A stretch of 64,000 nt of DNA from Agroathelia rolfsii (lineage: Eukaryota > Basidiomycota > Agaricomycetes > Amylocorticiales > Amylocorticiaceae). Below are positions 45,865-57,656 of the stretch, piece after piece (within the stretch, counting starts at the first letter, position 1; each line of letters begins with the position of its first letter). The position numbers were made by a program, and so were the translations under genes. The stretch covers positions 3,720,001 through 3,784,000 of the forward strand of contig JABRWF010000003.1 of the NCBI GenBank assembly GCA_018343915.1, in the 5' to 3' direction. The notes beneath the pieces were generated by a model that searched no databases, had not been told where the DNA came from, and worked only from the letters and a program-made list of their open reading frames with translations.

Positions 45865-46156
45865 ATATTAGCAAGATCAATTCTTCGGATGTGCATGTAC
45901 ATTACTACCTCGTCCCAACCCAATGTTTATGGCGCATAAATATTCGTGAACGGCCTTAACATGCTCCAATGGCTCAACGATGAGATTATTAATATGTTAG
46001 GAAAAATGGTATTTAGGGTACATCCTTGGAGTTAGGGAAGAAAAGAGACACTGAATCATCGCGCACATTGTTTGCACAACAGAAGGCCCATGATTCTATA
46101 TAAAAAAATCCAGGCATCTGTGTAAAAAACCTTCGTTCGTCATCAGTGTCATCAAA

Positions 46157-47945
46157 TTAATCCTCCTTCGTGTCATCGCTATCCCGTGGGTTCTTAGTTT
46201 CTTCACCATCATCTTCATCATCGGATCTCTCGTCATCCAGATGCGAGAATATCGCCCTACGATGATTTAGTTTGACACCAAAATTATATGCAAAAGTAGA
46301 GACGTACCGGATGAGAATCCTCCAGATGAGAACATACCAGAAGATGTTAAGGACCTGGAGTGCACCAATGAAGAACAGGAACATATATTTCATCCACCAC
46401 GCAAGCCAGATACTTTCCATGGGTCGGAAGAAGCGTGTCCATTCCCTGAACATGAGCAAATTAGCGTGCTAAAACATAAATTAATAATGGTGGATCGACT
46501 CACGGAATGAGATCCCACTCCGTCCAAACGGACCACAAGATACGCAGATTAAGCCAATGACGGAAATATCTAACAAAATGAGACACCTTGTAGAAGAAAT
46601 CCTGAGGTTGCAACTCACGACCAGGCACCAACGAAGATAGCAAAGGACACAGTCTTCGAGCGCTCATATTGGAAGTAGTTCAGAAGTTTGGAAAACTAAA
46701 GCGTATTTAGTATGAAAGTAGACGAAAGAAATAGTGAAACAGCACATACCGCAAGCATAGCATCGGGTATATCCATGCTCAGATATACAGCGTTTCCAAT
46801 CATAGTGACATTGATCAGATAGCTCCACCTATAGGTAAAATATTCACTATTATAAACATCAGAGAAAGATGCGAAATGTCGTGCCAGATGAGCCAAATAG
46901 TGACAATATGGTGTGCGACCAGTTCATAATAATCCTTGCGGGGTTTCTCAAGTCCAAGGACGAGAACAATGAGCTCTTGGACCCAGTGTGCACTCTGCAT
47001 GAGATAATAGCACTTGAGCTCAGCCGTCATAGTGTATTCCGGATGATCTGGAACAGGTAAGCTTAATTACATCTCAAAGAGTATCATGTGAACTCACGTA
47101 ACCAGAAATGTTCGGTTTGGAACCACCAAGTGGGCAACTGCGACATTATGCGCTGACAAGACGGGTTTTCAACGGCGGCGGAAATAGGAGAGTATATGGA
47201 AAAACATACCACGCCCCAAGCACCCATTATTCCAAAGTAAACGAGAGCATGACCCTGTTCTCCAACTCTGTCTAACTTGGCTGCCTTTCGAAGTCCAAAG
47301 AATCTTCCGACACGGTGGAAGATATTGACGGTGACGACCTGACGCATGAAGGAGAAAAAAATGACGTAGTATGCAACGAAAAGGAAGTCTAAAGGTCCTT
47401 TGCCGTATTTAGGATTCTCAGGCGTTGACTCAGGCGCTTCGTGGGAAATGAAGATGAGTGGGCGGAAGGGGTTTGGAAGACTTGGGTCAATTAGGGGTGC
47501 GATGACCTCCCAGTTGAGATACAGTACAAGGGGTACAAGTAGCATTTTGAACGAAGATGCTACGGAAATGATGCTTGAAATTAGAAACTGAATACACCAC
47601 AAGAGTGTTAAGCATACACGGTCTAATGACCCATTTCATAGTCTTCAGGTCATGCCATAGTCCTTTATTGCGCGAGCTTGAAGGGCGGCGTGGTCTTCCG
47701 GGAGGCGTCAGAGGACGCTCTGCCTGTATTGGCCTTGGTACACGTTAGGGATATGAACAGGAATGGGTAGTATGCTCATGGACGATCATAGTCTCACGTC
47801 TGAGGTAGAAAAGGACCCGTAAGGTGATGACCAGGGTCAGTCCTGTAAAACCAGGAAAAGTCGGTAAGATTCATGGGAATACAAAATCAAGGACTTACTC
47901 TATCTTTGCTAGGCCTTGGGCGTTGCGCGCTCGTTTCGTTGCCAT
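46157..47945 (-). CDS. LAG1: Ceramide synthase (Lag1/Lac1)
   Basis: ER membrane enzyme that N-acylates sphingoid bases with acyl-CoA. Start MATKRARNAQGLAKIE at 47945. Short exons lead to ERPLTPPGRPRR and GLWHDLKTMKW, then helices LLVPLVLYLNWEVIAPLI and FLFVAYYVIFFSFMRQVV. The Lag1 motif is YYLMQSAHWVQELIVLVLGL, RKDYYELVAHHIVTIWLIWW (the two catalytic His), SYLINVTMIGNAVYLSMDIPDA and LNYFQYERSKTVSFAIFVGAW. The C-terminus is hydrophobic, then acidic (DDERSDDEDDGEE). About ten exons. The intron at 46829-46884 lacks any usable GT donor; a GC donor (CTG|GCACGA) gives the exact family join. The acceptor for the ERPLTP exon is best placed at ACCAAG near 47738. Confidence 0.92.
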
Positions 47946-48056
47946 AGTCAAAGGAATTGAGCAAAGCCAAGGTTCCCGCAACCGAATCCCAACTTGGGGG
48001 GAAATTCCTGCACGGCCACGTGATATAAGACTGCGCCGTCTACTTGGTCCCCGACC

Positions 48057-49953
48057 ATGTTCTCTTCGACCGGTCTGTTCTCAAAGGCAACATGCCCAGA
48101 GCTCGAGACATGTACACGCGTGTGTTGCATATTCTCACACAATTCTGAAAGGCCTGGGCTACCTGAGTTACCTATTTCTATCCTTGAAGAAGATGGCGCT
48201 CAAGCGTCAACAAGTAGCGCTGGTGCCAGCACCATTCCGACTAAACGACCTCCATCAAGCTCTGGCCCATCTGCACAGTCCCACGCAATGTCTGATGTTG
48301 CTTCAAACCTACCTAACAAGCTCCAGAAGTTAGGGCCCCATAAGAGGCCTCAACAGGTGCAACAGGTGCAGACCACTGTATGATCAGATTGTTCAGTCAT
48401 GGTACAGAGCAAACGACTAAGGACTTCATTAGAGCGGAGCACCTGTTCTGAGAGCAAATGCAGCTATGTCGCAAGTTCCTATTCCCGTTAGACAAGTAAT
48501 GTCTCTCTTCATATGGTAGATTATCCTAAGATCTCATACATCAAGGTCTGTCATAGACGATGCTCAAGACGCTATATGATCATTTTGTTGTGCTATATGA
48601 TGCGCTTTTAGCAACAAATCCATCACTCCCAGCAGAGCACGCACTGAAACAAGAGGAGGAAGTATACAAGAAATCGACTAAATTTAGTTATAGACATGTA
48701 TGTCTCATGGCGTCCTCCCGATCTGAATCTTACATTGTAGCAGGCTGTTCTGCATTCTGTGGCCGCTCTAAAAAACCGGCCAATACCGGATTCCATTTCG
48801 CATCCATCGGTTGGTACTGAAGCTGACTTGGCCACAAGAGCCGAGACTCGAAAGACACTCGCTGCTCTCAACTTGACACGTGCAGATGTCGAACATCTCC
48901 TTTTGTCGCGTAATTCAATGATAGCATTGAATTATGTCGTCGACATCCCCGAAGGTCTAGGCGGTGATCGTCCTAGTGCTATCGGTGAATCAATTAGATG
49001 CGAGAGATGTGGCGAAATGTTCAATGTCAAAAAGATTGAGGATGACGACATGGCTGCACGAAGGGCGTGTATTCATCATTGGGGAAAGGGATTCTATCGG
49101 CCCGTAAACGGCAAGTGATTCGAATACCCTCATTTCCATCTGTACTGACACAACTCATAGGAAAGAGGGTCCGGGTCTACACTTGCTGCTCGTCAAGTGC
49201 TGAAGAAGGCTGCACGCAGGGTGTCCATGTTTTCTACGAGTCAAACCCCCAAGATCTACACTCTCGACATCCGTTTTCTCGTCTGATCGAACCTTCTGCT
49301 ATTCCATCGGATAGTAAACGAACAACGTTAGGCCTCGTTGTTTTCGATTGTGAAATGATATATACTACAGGCGGTATGCGCGTCGCACGTGTTTCTTTGG
49401 TCTCGGGATCGGGTGAAACTGTTTTTGATGAATTTGTTCGACTGGACCACGATTTGGGCGTCCATGTTCTCGATTTCAATACCCGCTTCTCCGGTATAAC
49501 ACCCGAAGCATACGAGGAAAAAGCCCGACTTTCACTCGGCCAAATCAGGCACAAGCTGGACCAAATCATGGACCAAGACACCATTCTTGTTGGCCATGCC
49601 CTCGAGAACGACCTTAAAACGCTTAGGATTATTCATGATCGATGTGTTGATACAGCAGAATTGTTCCCACACAAAAACGGAAGGCCTTACAAGAGAGCAT
49701 TAAGGGACTTGTATGTGCTCAACTCTGTATAAGAATGTCAATTACTAACTGGTTTTTCTTATTTCCCCTCAGAGTACGAGAGCACCTTGGTACTACCATA
49801 CAGGCGGGTGGAGGGTCAGTGGGACATTCATCTGTAGAGGACTCCCTCGCCACACTCAACCTTGTACGCTTCTACGTTCTGAAGAACAAGGACAAATCGA
49901 AACCAGAATCATCTACCTCCAATGCAAAAAGAGGCGCAGACCAAGTTACCTAA
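48057..49953 (+). CDS. REX3: RNA exonuclease 3 (Rex3/REXO1-like, DEDDh)
   Basis: 3'-5' RNA exonuclease maturing small stable RNAs. The N-terminal Cys/His cluster CPELETCTRVCCIFSH looks like a CCCH zinc finger. Then a Ser/Pro linker, YDHFVVLYDALLATNPSLPAEHAL, and a second Cys/His region (IRCERCGEMFNV, ACIHHWGKGF). The DEDDh domain has motif I VVFDCEMIYT, motif II VGHALENDLKTL, and motif III GHSSVEDSLATLNL. The exon break at 49111-49160 needs a GC donor (ACG|GCAAGT); the GT four bases later breaks the frame, whereas the GC donor gives VNGKRVRVYTCC. About seven exons. Start is 111 bp from the LAG1 start in divergent orientation. Confidence 0.9.
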
Positions 49954-50176
49954 TTTACTGTTACATCCTTCACACCCGATATCATTCATATAATACATGT
50001 GTGGATGGCACATCATGCTTCATTCGGTTTCCTGTCGTTGTGGATTTATTGTATTATTACATGGACTTCTCAGCTACTAAGCTATATAGTGTATAATGCA
50101 TTATCCGTGCATCATCCTATCATGGGACCTATTATTCGTAATTGGATGATCATAGCAACAGAAAAGAAGAGCAAGT

Positions 50177-51005
50177 CTAACCGCTTCTTGACCCCAGTCG
50201 TGCCAAAGTATCCTCACTGGCCTCTTGTTCCTCAACTGAATCTGATTGTGTTACCTGACAGAAGGGTTTAGACAGTATCAAAGAAGGATATGGGAAGGAA
50301 TACACACCACTCGTAATACAGACTTCTTTGAAGACTCTTGGAGCTCGCCAGAGATAATCAGTTCATCGAGAATCTTCAAACAATGAATCCTCAGGCTCAA
50401 GGAACAAATGGCGGATGTAATCTTCTTACCGCATAAGCTTTCTGGAAATTGAAGATGCTTTGCAAGAACAGGGTAAATTAAATCAAGAAAGTAACAATGG
50501 AGGCGAGACTAAGCTTACAGATCCAGCTCGCAAACCTATTTCGTGGATCAGCTTGAAACGTAGTAGTACAGGTATAACCGGCAGGTGAAACAATGGGCCC
50601 ACATTACCGAAATATCTATCCAACACTTCTACATATCGATGTATTATCTCTAGTGTAACCAACTCATTGTCGTCCGCTCCTATACCACAGACGAAGAACA
50701 ACGATGCATAGCGCCTGTACACCACCTTGCTATCTGCAATCACGCGATCAAATTAAAATCAAACCAAATAGAATGCAAGGATGGGGTACCTTTGTACTCC
50801 AGGAAGTTGCACATCCTTGTACGTCGTCCGAGTACAAGCTGGGTAACATCCTTGACGATCTTGGCCTTCTGCTTCGCCGGCAGAGTAACAAACCATTTCG
50901 AGAGACGGACTTTGCCTGGATAACGGCTTCAGATATCAAAGGCACGAGCTTTCCCAAGCAAATAGATGTACCTTGCCTAGATACAAGTAGTATGTAGTTG
51001 ATCAT
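50177..51005 (-). CDS. APS1: AP-1 complex small subunit sigma
   Basis: Small chain of the trans-Golgi/endosome clathrin adaptor AP-1. Exons join to [121 protein letters not shown] and [20 protein letters not shown]. The pattern GKVRL ... KWFVTLP and [10 protein letters not shown] is AP-1 sigma rather than AP-2 ([14 protein letters not shown]). The C-terminal tail ([18 protein letters not shown]) extends slightly past the core. About seven exons including very short ones (17 nt near 50520). Starts 107 bp from the divergent unknown gene. Confidence 0.95.
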
Positions 51006-51112
51006 AGTTGCCTCCGTCGTGTGAAGACGCGGACTTGGAAATGGGGGCACCAAGACGTCAAAGTCGTTTATTCGAGCGGGATCACTGTGCTCAGCTTCTG
51101 GCAATCATCAAC

Positions 51113-52607
51113 ATGTCTGGCTCTCAAGATGCTGATGCCTCTCAGCGAAAAATACCAATACCAGAGTTCTTGAAGATCATGACAGGAGAAAGTGTGCCCG
51201 TTCCCAAAGCCATGGCCATTACTCAAAAGATGTCAGCTGTTAATTGCCCAAAAGCGTACCTTTGACTCGGAGTTACTCATCAAGTCTACTGCCCTAGTTA
51301 CAAAGCTTTCAACACACCCAGAGCACTCTCGGAATTGACGGACGACAAACTCGTGTCTCAAGGGATTGAGACCAAAGATGACAGGAATATTATTCTAAAG
51401 GCTTTTCGCAAGGCTGGATTTATCGACCCAGGCAAGCCGCAGCCTACGCTTTTAGCATCATCATCCAAGGCTCTGTTGAAAAGACCTGTCGGTTATGATT
51501 TATACTCTTTTTTTAGTGGAATATCAAGCAGTGACCCATATTCTGTAGTCATCTCGCAAAAAAGCAAGAAAAAGAACTAGGGATGATGACTTAAACGATG
51601 AGCTCCCTGATAACCCACCAGAAGAGACGACAGACATTAGTAATCTTGACTTCAAAGAAGTTTTAGACGAGAAGGCTCGTGCATACTTTACTCCAAACAT
51701 TCCTCTATTCTTTATCGGTTTCAAAAAAAGGTTCTTCAATTGAAGGGGACTGTCACTAATCGTGCTCCGCTCATGATGGCATGGGCAACCATCGTTGCAG
51801 AACGACTCGGTTTCAACAGAGGTGAATCATTGAGCATAGGTTCCACTATTCTCACCATCTTTGCTAGATCTTTCCTAATCATAACAAAACAGCATCAGTA
51901 TACACCGAAATGAATACATTGACCAAAGGTGTATCCCTTGGCATTTACGATAAGGGCGAGGAAAACCAAACCAAAATACAACGTGGTGCTTCACAACCAT
52001 ATGCTGAGGTCATGGGGAGACGGTAAAGATTGTGCTTTCAACATATTGTCTCGCGTTCTTGCACTAATAATTACAACGATAGAATGTAGCTAACCGAATT
52101 CCTGGACTCACGACCAAGTACTAAATTGACTTATATAGAGCTCTATACAAAACGCAGTCTGGCCATTGGCGTGCACTTACGGGTAAACATGCCCCCGTTG
52201 AGCCACAAGCTGCCTTTTCCTACATCTCACGGTCGTTTAGACAAACTATGCCAGCTATAGTCGGTGCAATGCGACTCCTTGCTGAGTCTTACACTCCCCC
52301 AAGTCTTAACATTCGAGGATTCTCGCTCTATGCCGAGTTTCGCCCAGTTGTAGAAGGGTGGGGATCCCGTGGGGAAGTTAAATGCTCCAAGATCCTGGGT
52401 CTCAGAAACCCAGAATCAAAGAAATTGCATGGTCCAATCAACAGTAACGACGTCGTAAAAACCGAATTATCGACACAGGATACGATAGACGCTGAGGAGA
52501 GAGAATCGAAGAGAGCAAAAAGGCAAGAATCCCCAACGAAGGACGAGTATGACGCAGCTCTCGACGATGACATTTTCAATGATGCAGACTTGTCGTTATT
52601 CCAATAA
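51113..52607 (+). CDS. Conserved fungal protein of unknown function
   Basis: I recognise the core from uncharacterised fungal proteins but know no function. MSGSQDADASQRKIPIPEFLKIM begins at 51113. A helical N-terminal part (YKAFNTPRALSELTDDKLVSQ, GIETKDDRNIILKAFRKAGF) resembles a SAM or helix-turn-helix fold. A basic segment (SRKKARKRTRDDD) may be a nuclear signal. The core reads TVTNRAPLMMAWATIVAERLGF, ASVYTEMNTLTKGVSLGIYD, SGHWRALTGKHAPVEPQAAF, SYISRSFRQTMPAIVGAMRL and SLNIRGFSLYAEFRPVVEGW. The tail is acidic, ending DDDIFNDADLSLFQ. About seven exons; one at 51675 probably has a GC donor (AAG|GCTCGT), the other choice being an earlier weak GT at about 51658. It shares a 107-bp divergent promoter with APS1. 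Confidence 0.8.
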
Positions 52608-52717
52608 ATGTGTGGAATTTTCCAAATCAATACCATTGGATAGTTAAGATAGTCATGTATAAAGTGTCTACGCCTTTCTACAAGGAATATAAGGATGCCG
52701 GATGTAAAATAGGGAAA

Positions 52718-54239
52718 TCAATTAAGCTTGCTGATGACAGCAGAAGTGAACTCCGATGTGGTTGCAGAGCCTGAATTATCATGAGCATCCCCTATTTGTA
52801 CTTTTGTAACAAAAACAACTTACCGCCCATATCTGCTGTGCGCACCTTGCCTTCGTTGATGACATTGAAGGTGGCGCTGGCGATGCTGTTGGCGATGGGA
52901 TCCAGGCTACGAAGCAAAATAAGCGGCAAAACTAAACGGTGCGGGTATTTCTATTGACGTACCCAAGATGACGTAACATCATGGTAGCACTGAGGATCAT
53001 GGCAGCAGGGTTGGCGCGGTTGGTACCCATGATGTCCTTGGCAACGTGACGGCATCCAGGCTCGAAGAGAGCATAGTCCTGAAGATAGGTGAATCAGACA
53101 GGAAGGCAATTTGTATCACAGAGTACATACACGCCCGACGTTGCAGCCAGGAACAATACCAGGGCCACCGACGAGAGCAGCACCAATGTTCGAGACAATG
53201 GCACCGTAGAGGTTCGGCATGACCATGACGTCAAATTGCTGTGGCTTGGCAACTAGTTGCATAGATCTGGAAAGAACTTGAGTTTCTGGCACCAAGTGAG
53301 GATACAACGGGACGTACGTATTGTCGACGATCATGTCATTGTACTCCAAGCCAGACGACTTGTACTCTTCCGCAATCCGGCGGAAAGTGTTCAAGAAGAG
53401 ACCATCACCCAACTTCATGATGTTAGCTTTGTGAACACATGTGACTTTCTGTGTGCAATTGTTGGTCGTCAATATAATATATTCGCATGCTCAGCGTACC
53501 TTGCGGTTGTTCTTCAGGGCAAAATCGAACGCGAATCTAATGATTCGCTCAGCCTTCGCACGAGTTGAAACCTTCAAGCTCTCAACGACACCGGGATAGC
53601 TTTGGTGCTCCAGCCCAGAGTATTCACCCTCCGTGTTCTCACGGATAATAGCAAAGTCGACGTTGGAGTGACGTGTAGGGAAGCCGGGCAGGGACTTGCA
53701 GAGGACAACCGAAGCATAGATGTCCAGTTGTTGGCGCATGGCCACATTCCAAGAAATGTGACCAGACTGGGAGATGGGCGTGAAGAGAATGCCTGAAGCG
53801 TATGGTGAGCAACGTAATAGGTCACATTCCTAAACCTAATACATACCTTTCAAACCAACGCGGTTGCGCTTCAAGCTCTCCATAGCCTGCTTGAAGAGTT
53901 CTTCGCCAGAAGAAGACATCCCTGAGACGTCGTACTGCTCCCATTCAATGGGAGCGTTGACATGCTCGAAGATCTCTTTGACAGAGTCCGTGATCTCAGC
54001 ACCAACACCGTCTCCTGGTATCAGGGTGACCTGTAAACAAATCAACAAAGAAAGAAAATGACACTAGAAGATTCACTAACCGTATAGACACCACCATATT
54101 TGGTCGGTAACTGCGAATACGGTCATTCCCAATTGGAATACTATGACATCAACAGGTAACGTACGCGCTGGGTAACCCTGGGAAATCCAGCAGATAGAGT
54201 CGTTGCAGCACGCTGGAAAGCATTTGAGTGATATCGCAT
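52718..54239 (-). CDS. IDH1: NAD-dependent isocitrate dehydrogenase subunit 1, mitochondrial
   Basis: Regulatory-type subunit of the TCA-cycle NAD-IDH. Start [20 protein letters not shown] is Arg-rich and hydroxylated, a mitochondrial presequence. The core reads [120 protein letters not shown] and [20 protein letters not shown]. It ends [10 protein letters not shown] at 52718. GDGVGAEI and [13 protein letters not shown] suit the Idh1 (regulatory) branch better than Idh2. About eight exons. Confidence 0.92.
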
Positions 54240-54562
54240 AAAAACTAGACAGAGTTGCATACGGATTGAGAGAGTATAGGGCGGGTGACGGCTTGAAGGC
54301 TGTTGCGCAACATCGCGGTAGACAGGAAAGTGTTGAAGAAACTTTCCACGAGCAGAAGCCGGAATCCCGGTCAGAAGATCATGTGACCATGACGTCATCA
54401 CGTGACCAAGTTCCACGTAAAATGGAAATTCTCAGGTACAATTCCATTTCCAGGCCAAAAAAAAACAACCAGCGAATATCACGCGACAACCGACTGAAGG
54501 GTGCTAAAAACGGTTTCGTGTCGGATTGCTTTCAACCTCTGGTTTGTCTCCTTTCCCCAGTC
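54240..54562. other. Divergent promoter of IDH1 and the hydrolase
   Basis: About 320 bp between start codons. The hydrolase frame stays open up to 54266, but that upstream ATG opens a basic, low-complexity segment without family support. Confidence 0.5.
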
Positions 54563-56375
54563 ATGGCAAAGCCCGACCCTTGCGAGGTACCCAGGCCTCA
54601 CCAAGCGAAAGATTGGTCTTATTATGCTGTCTACGCTCTTTTCGTATTACCTATCTCCTCCGTCACACCACTCTCATGGGCATTTGTGTCATATTGGCTC
54701 ATATATGGACGTGCATGGCATTCGCACCATTTCCTCCTCGCTGCCTCTTCTCTAGAGGTGGTATTTAGCCTGTACCACTATTTCCTAGTCTCGAAGATAA
54801 TCTCGGCATCGCCCACACCCCTCGAGCCCATACTACGGCTTCTGGAGTCTTACAAGCACCTCCTGCAAGCAGGGTTCATTGCAGGTCCACCCCTTGTGGA
54901 CGAAGAGTCTTTAGATGACTCTAGGCCGTGTTCACCCATTGTTCCCATATCAGTCATACCAAGGCTCAATTACGATGACCCACGAGCCCAAGACTTCCGC
55001 CAATCACTCCGCACATGGTTCTCTGGTGCACCTTGGTCGGAAATTCGCCTGCGGCAGGTCCATCAGTGGTTATATGCGTTCATTTACAACAAACGGTGTC
55101 CTCCACAGGAGAAGCTCTCCAAGGAAGAGCAGGATATACTCAGTGACACGGTCGCACTACTTGAGAAACGCACAGGGTGCAAAATCCCAGAGGGCGACAA
55201 CCCATCCGTAAAACCTATGCTCCTGACATTGGACGACGTGAATATCGCATTCAGACCATTGATGTTTTATGCCCTCGTCGCTGCGATCAACCAATTCTTG
55301 AGGATGCGTTATACAAAACAATGGGACATCCAATTCGAAAAGCACAACGGCATCGAGTAAGCGTGTTCGCTCCTCTTACTACTTTAAAGTAGACCTGACA
55401 AGTCTGTCTAAGATATCTTGTGCGCATTCCTGGGTCCTGGAGTAATGATAATGGTCCTCGTCCTATAGTATTCATCCACGGACTAGGACTTGGATTAGCA
55501 CAATATCATGTCACCCTTTCCCATCTGTTCCAGACCTTCAGTGACCGGCCCATACTCGTCCCTCTCCAACCACATATCAGTCAAGATATATTCCACTCTC
55601 GCTTCTTGATGCCTCCTTCCAAACAAGAAACAGCTGATAACCTCTCGGACATGCTACTGAAGCTGGGTTGGGTGAACGAACACGATGTCAACGCCCAGGC
55701 ACACGGTGTTACTATGCTGAGTCATTCCAACGGCTCATATTCCCATGCTTGGATGCTCAAGACGCACCCGAAAATGGTCACGCGATCGTGCTTTGTTGAC
55801 CCTGTCACATTCTGTTCCTGGGAAGGAGGTGATCAACTTTGCGTGCATACATCCAGCCATTTGCTCATTTCTGCTGCCCACAGATGTTTGCTACAACTTC
55901 CTGTATCGGCCATGTACAACCGTAAGTAATGACATTTCCTTAGAGTGCACTTCCATTGATTGTTGAAATACAGGGCATTCAGTTGCTGATGCGGTATTTC
56001 GTCAGCCAAGAACTCGGCGTCGCCAATCTCTTGACACGGCATTTCGATTGGTCCGCCAATTCGTTATGGGCTCAAGAGATTCCTAATGTCCGAGATCCAT
56101 CCAAGACTCTGTTTTTACTCGGCGGAAAAGATGATATTCTCCAAGCTGAGGTTTGTAATTTCCTTTGGTAGACTAACACACGATCATTGAATTGTTATTA
56201 TCTTTCATTCTTTTAGCGGGTTGAGAAGTATCTCAAATCTCACGGCGTACGAAAAGGCTTATGGATTGACCCCAATGCTCGCCATGGAGAGGCTCTCGTT
56301 ACTGGCGGTAAAGGCCATAACGAGATACTAAGATGGCTGAAGGAGCCTGAGGCCGTGCTCAACGCATCAACATGA
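54563..56375 (+). CDS. Membrane-linked alpha/beta hydrolase, unknown substrate
   Basis: Start ATG 54563 (MAKPDPCEVPRPHQAKDWSY). The first 270 residues carry two hydrophobic segments (YAVYALFVLPISSVTPLSWA and FLLAASSLEVVFSLYHYFLV) followed by a conserved region with YDDPRAQDFRQSLRTWFSGA and WLYAFIYNKR. The C-terminal half is an alpha/beta hydrolase: RPIVFIHGLGLGLAQYH (oxyanion loop), VTMLSHSNGSYSHAWML (nucleophile elbow, Ser in S-H-S-N-G rather than G-x-S-x-G), FLLGGKDDIL (Asp) and GKGHNEILRWL (His). About five exons, TGA at 56375. Family membership is clear; a lipase or esterase role is inference. Confidence 0.82.
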
Positions 56376-56521
56376 CCGATAAGACACTGACATTAATCTT
56401 GTGCTTAATATTCTTCAAATGTCGATACAACCATAACGCATATCCTTATACCTCATAGAACTCACGACTCATGTTTTTATCAGACGTTATCATGTTATTA
56501 CATTTCTCGTAATTATTAGTT

Positions 56522-57460
56522 TTATTTACGTCGGAAAGGTGCACACTCATCTCCGTCCCAATTGATGAAATTTCCACTGAGCTCAGCTGGCGCGCGAAGG
56601 GAGAGCGTAGCAAGAACGTATCCAGCATCCTCGGGACGTACGAGCTTGCCATTGGCGTGGGCGTTGACGAATTTGGAAAAGCCCTCTTCCGACATGTGTT
56701 GCGCTCCAGTAGTGCGTAAAGACAGCTGCATCTATAGATAATTGTGAGGCAATGATCACGGATTACACAGAAAAAAAATTATACATCAGTATCAACCATG
56801 CCAGGACGGAGGGCAACTGTGACAATCGATGGCTCTTCCGTTGCAAGAGTTCTAGGATCTTGGTCATGAGCTGGTTGTTGCAAAATGCAAAGAAATGTCC
56901 ATTAATAACCTGCACAAACTGTTCATAGCCGCCTTGCTTGCGTTGTAAGGGCCCCAACCGGCCGTACCACTAGTAGCTGCACCACTACTGACGAAGATGA
57001 CTCGTCCGTAAGATTCCCTTAGAGCAGGCAGAGCAGTACGAACTATGCCGACCAGAGAGAAAAAGTTAACATCAAAATGGGTCTTCCACGCATCTAATGA
57101 TGCTGATTCGTTTTCTATTCTTCCCAATGGGTCAAGCGTGCCAGCATTCAATATTAACCCATCTATGCGCCCAAACTCGGAGTATGTATCCGCAACTGCT
57201 TTCGATATTTCGGCTTGATCAGTCACAGAAGCTTGTACAATGCGAAGACGATCTTGATGGGATTTGGCCAAGGTCTCCAGCTCTGGGGTTAACGAACGAG
57301 ATATAGATACGACTTTGGCTGAAAGATCCTCCAGGAGAATTCTCGCCGTGGCAAGTCCAAGACCTCTGTTAACACATAGAAGACGTAAATTGTTAGTCAC
57401 CCAAGTGCCATATATATTATTGTATTACCTGGATGCACCGGTGACTATGATGACTGACAT
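56522..57460 (-). CDS. Short-chain dehydrogenase/reductase (Irc24-like)
   Basis: NAD(P)-dependent oxidoreductase of the classical SDR family. The nucleotide-binding motif T-G-A-S-R-G-L-G is split by the first intron: exon 1 is MSVIIVTGAS, the next RGLGLATARILLEDL. Then VVSISRSLTPELETLA, IDGLILNAGTLDPLG (NAG), GRVIFVSSGAATSG (catalytic Ser), WGPYNASKAAMNSL (YxxxK). Later exons read LATEEPSIVTVALRPGMVDT and MSEEGFSKFVNA, ending GNFINWDGDECAPFRRK. It resembles yeast Irc24/YIR035C benzil-reductase-type SDRs, but substrates cannot be read. About six exons; start is 196 bp from the PDB1 start. Confidence 0.9.
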
Positions 57461-57656
57461 GGGTAATCAATCAATAAATCGATATCCACATCATCTATGC
57501 GGCGTGACCTTGTTCAGGGACAGCCAAGAATGGAAAGTGCTTATTTGGTTCCGAAGCCCCAAAATATTCTCAAAGCCGGGCAAAATCGCTCGAAGACTCC
57601 CACCAGTTTCCACACTTGCAGTTCATACCCTCTTCGCCTTCCCTCTACATTCCACC

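Noticed and set aside
47824..48333. 169-residue open frame on plus
   Set aside because: Overlaps the LAG1 5' exons antisense and the Rex3 N-terminal zinc-finger exon in another frame.
54266..54562. Upstream in-frame extension of the hydrolase from ATG 54266
   Set aside because: It would add about 99 basic, low-complexity residues over the divergent promoter; ATG 54563 starts the conserved part.
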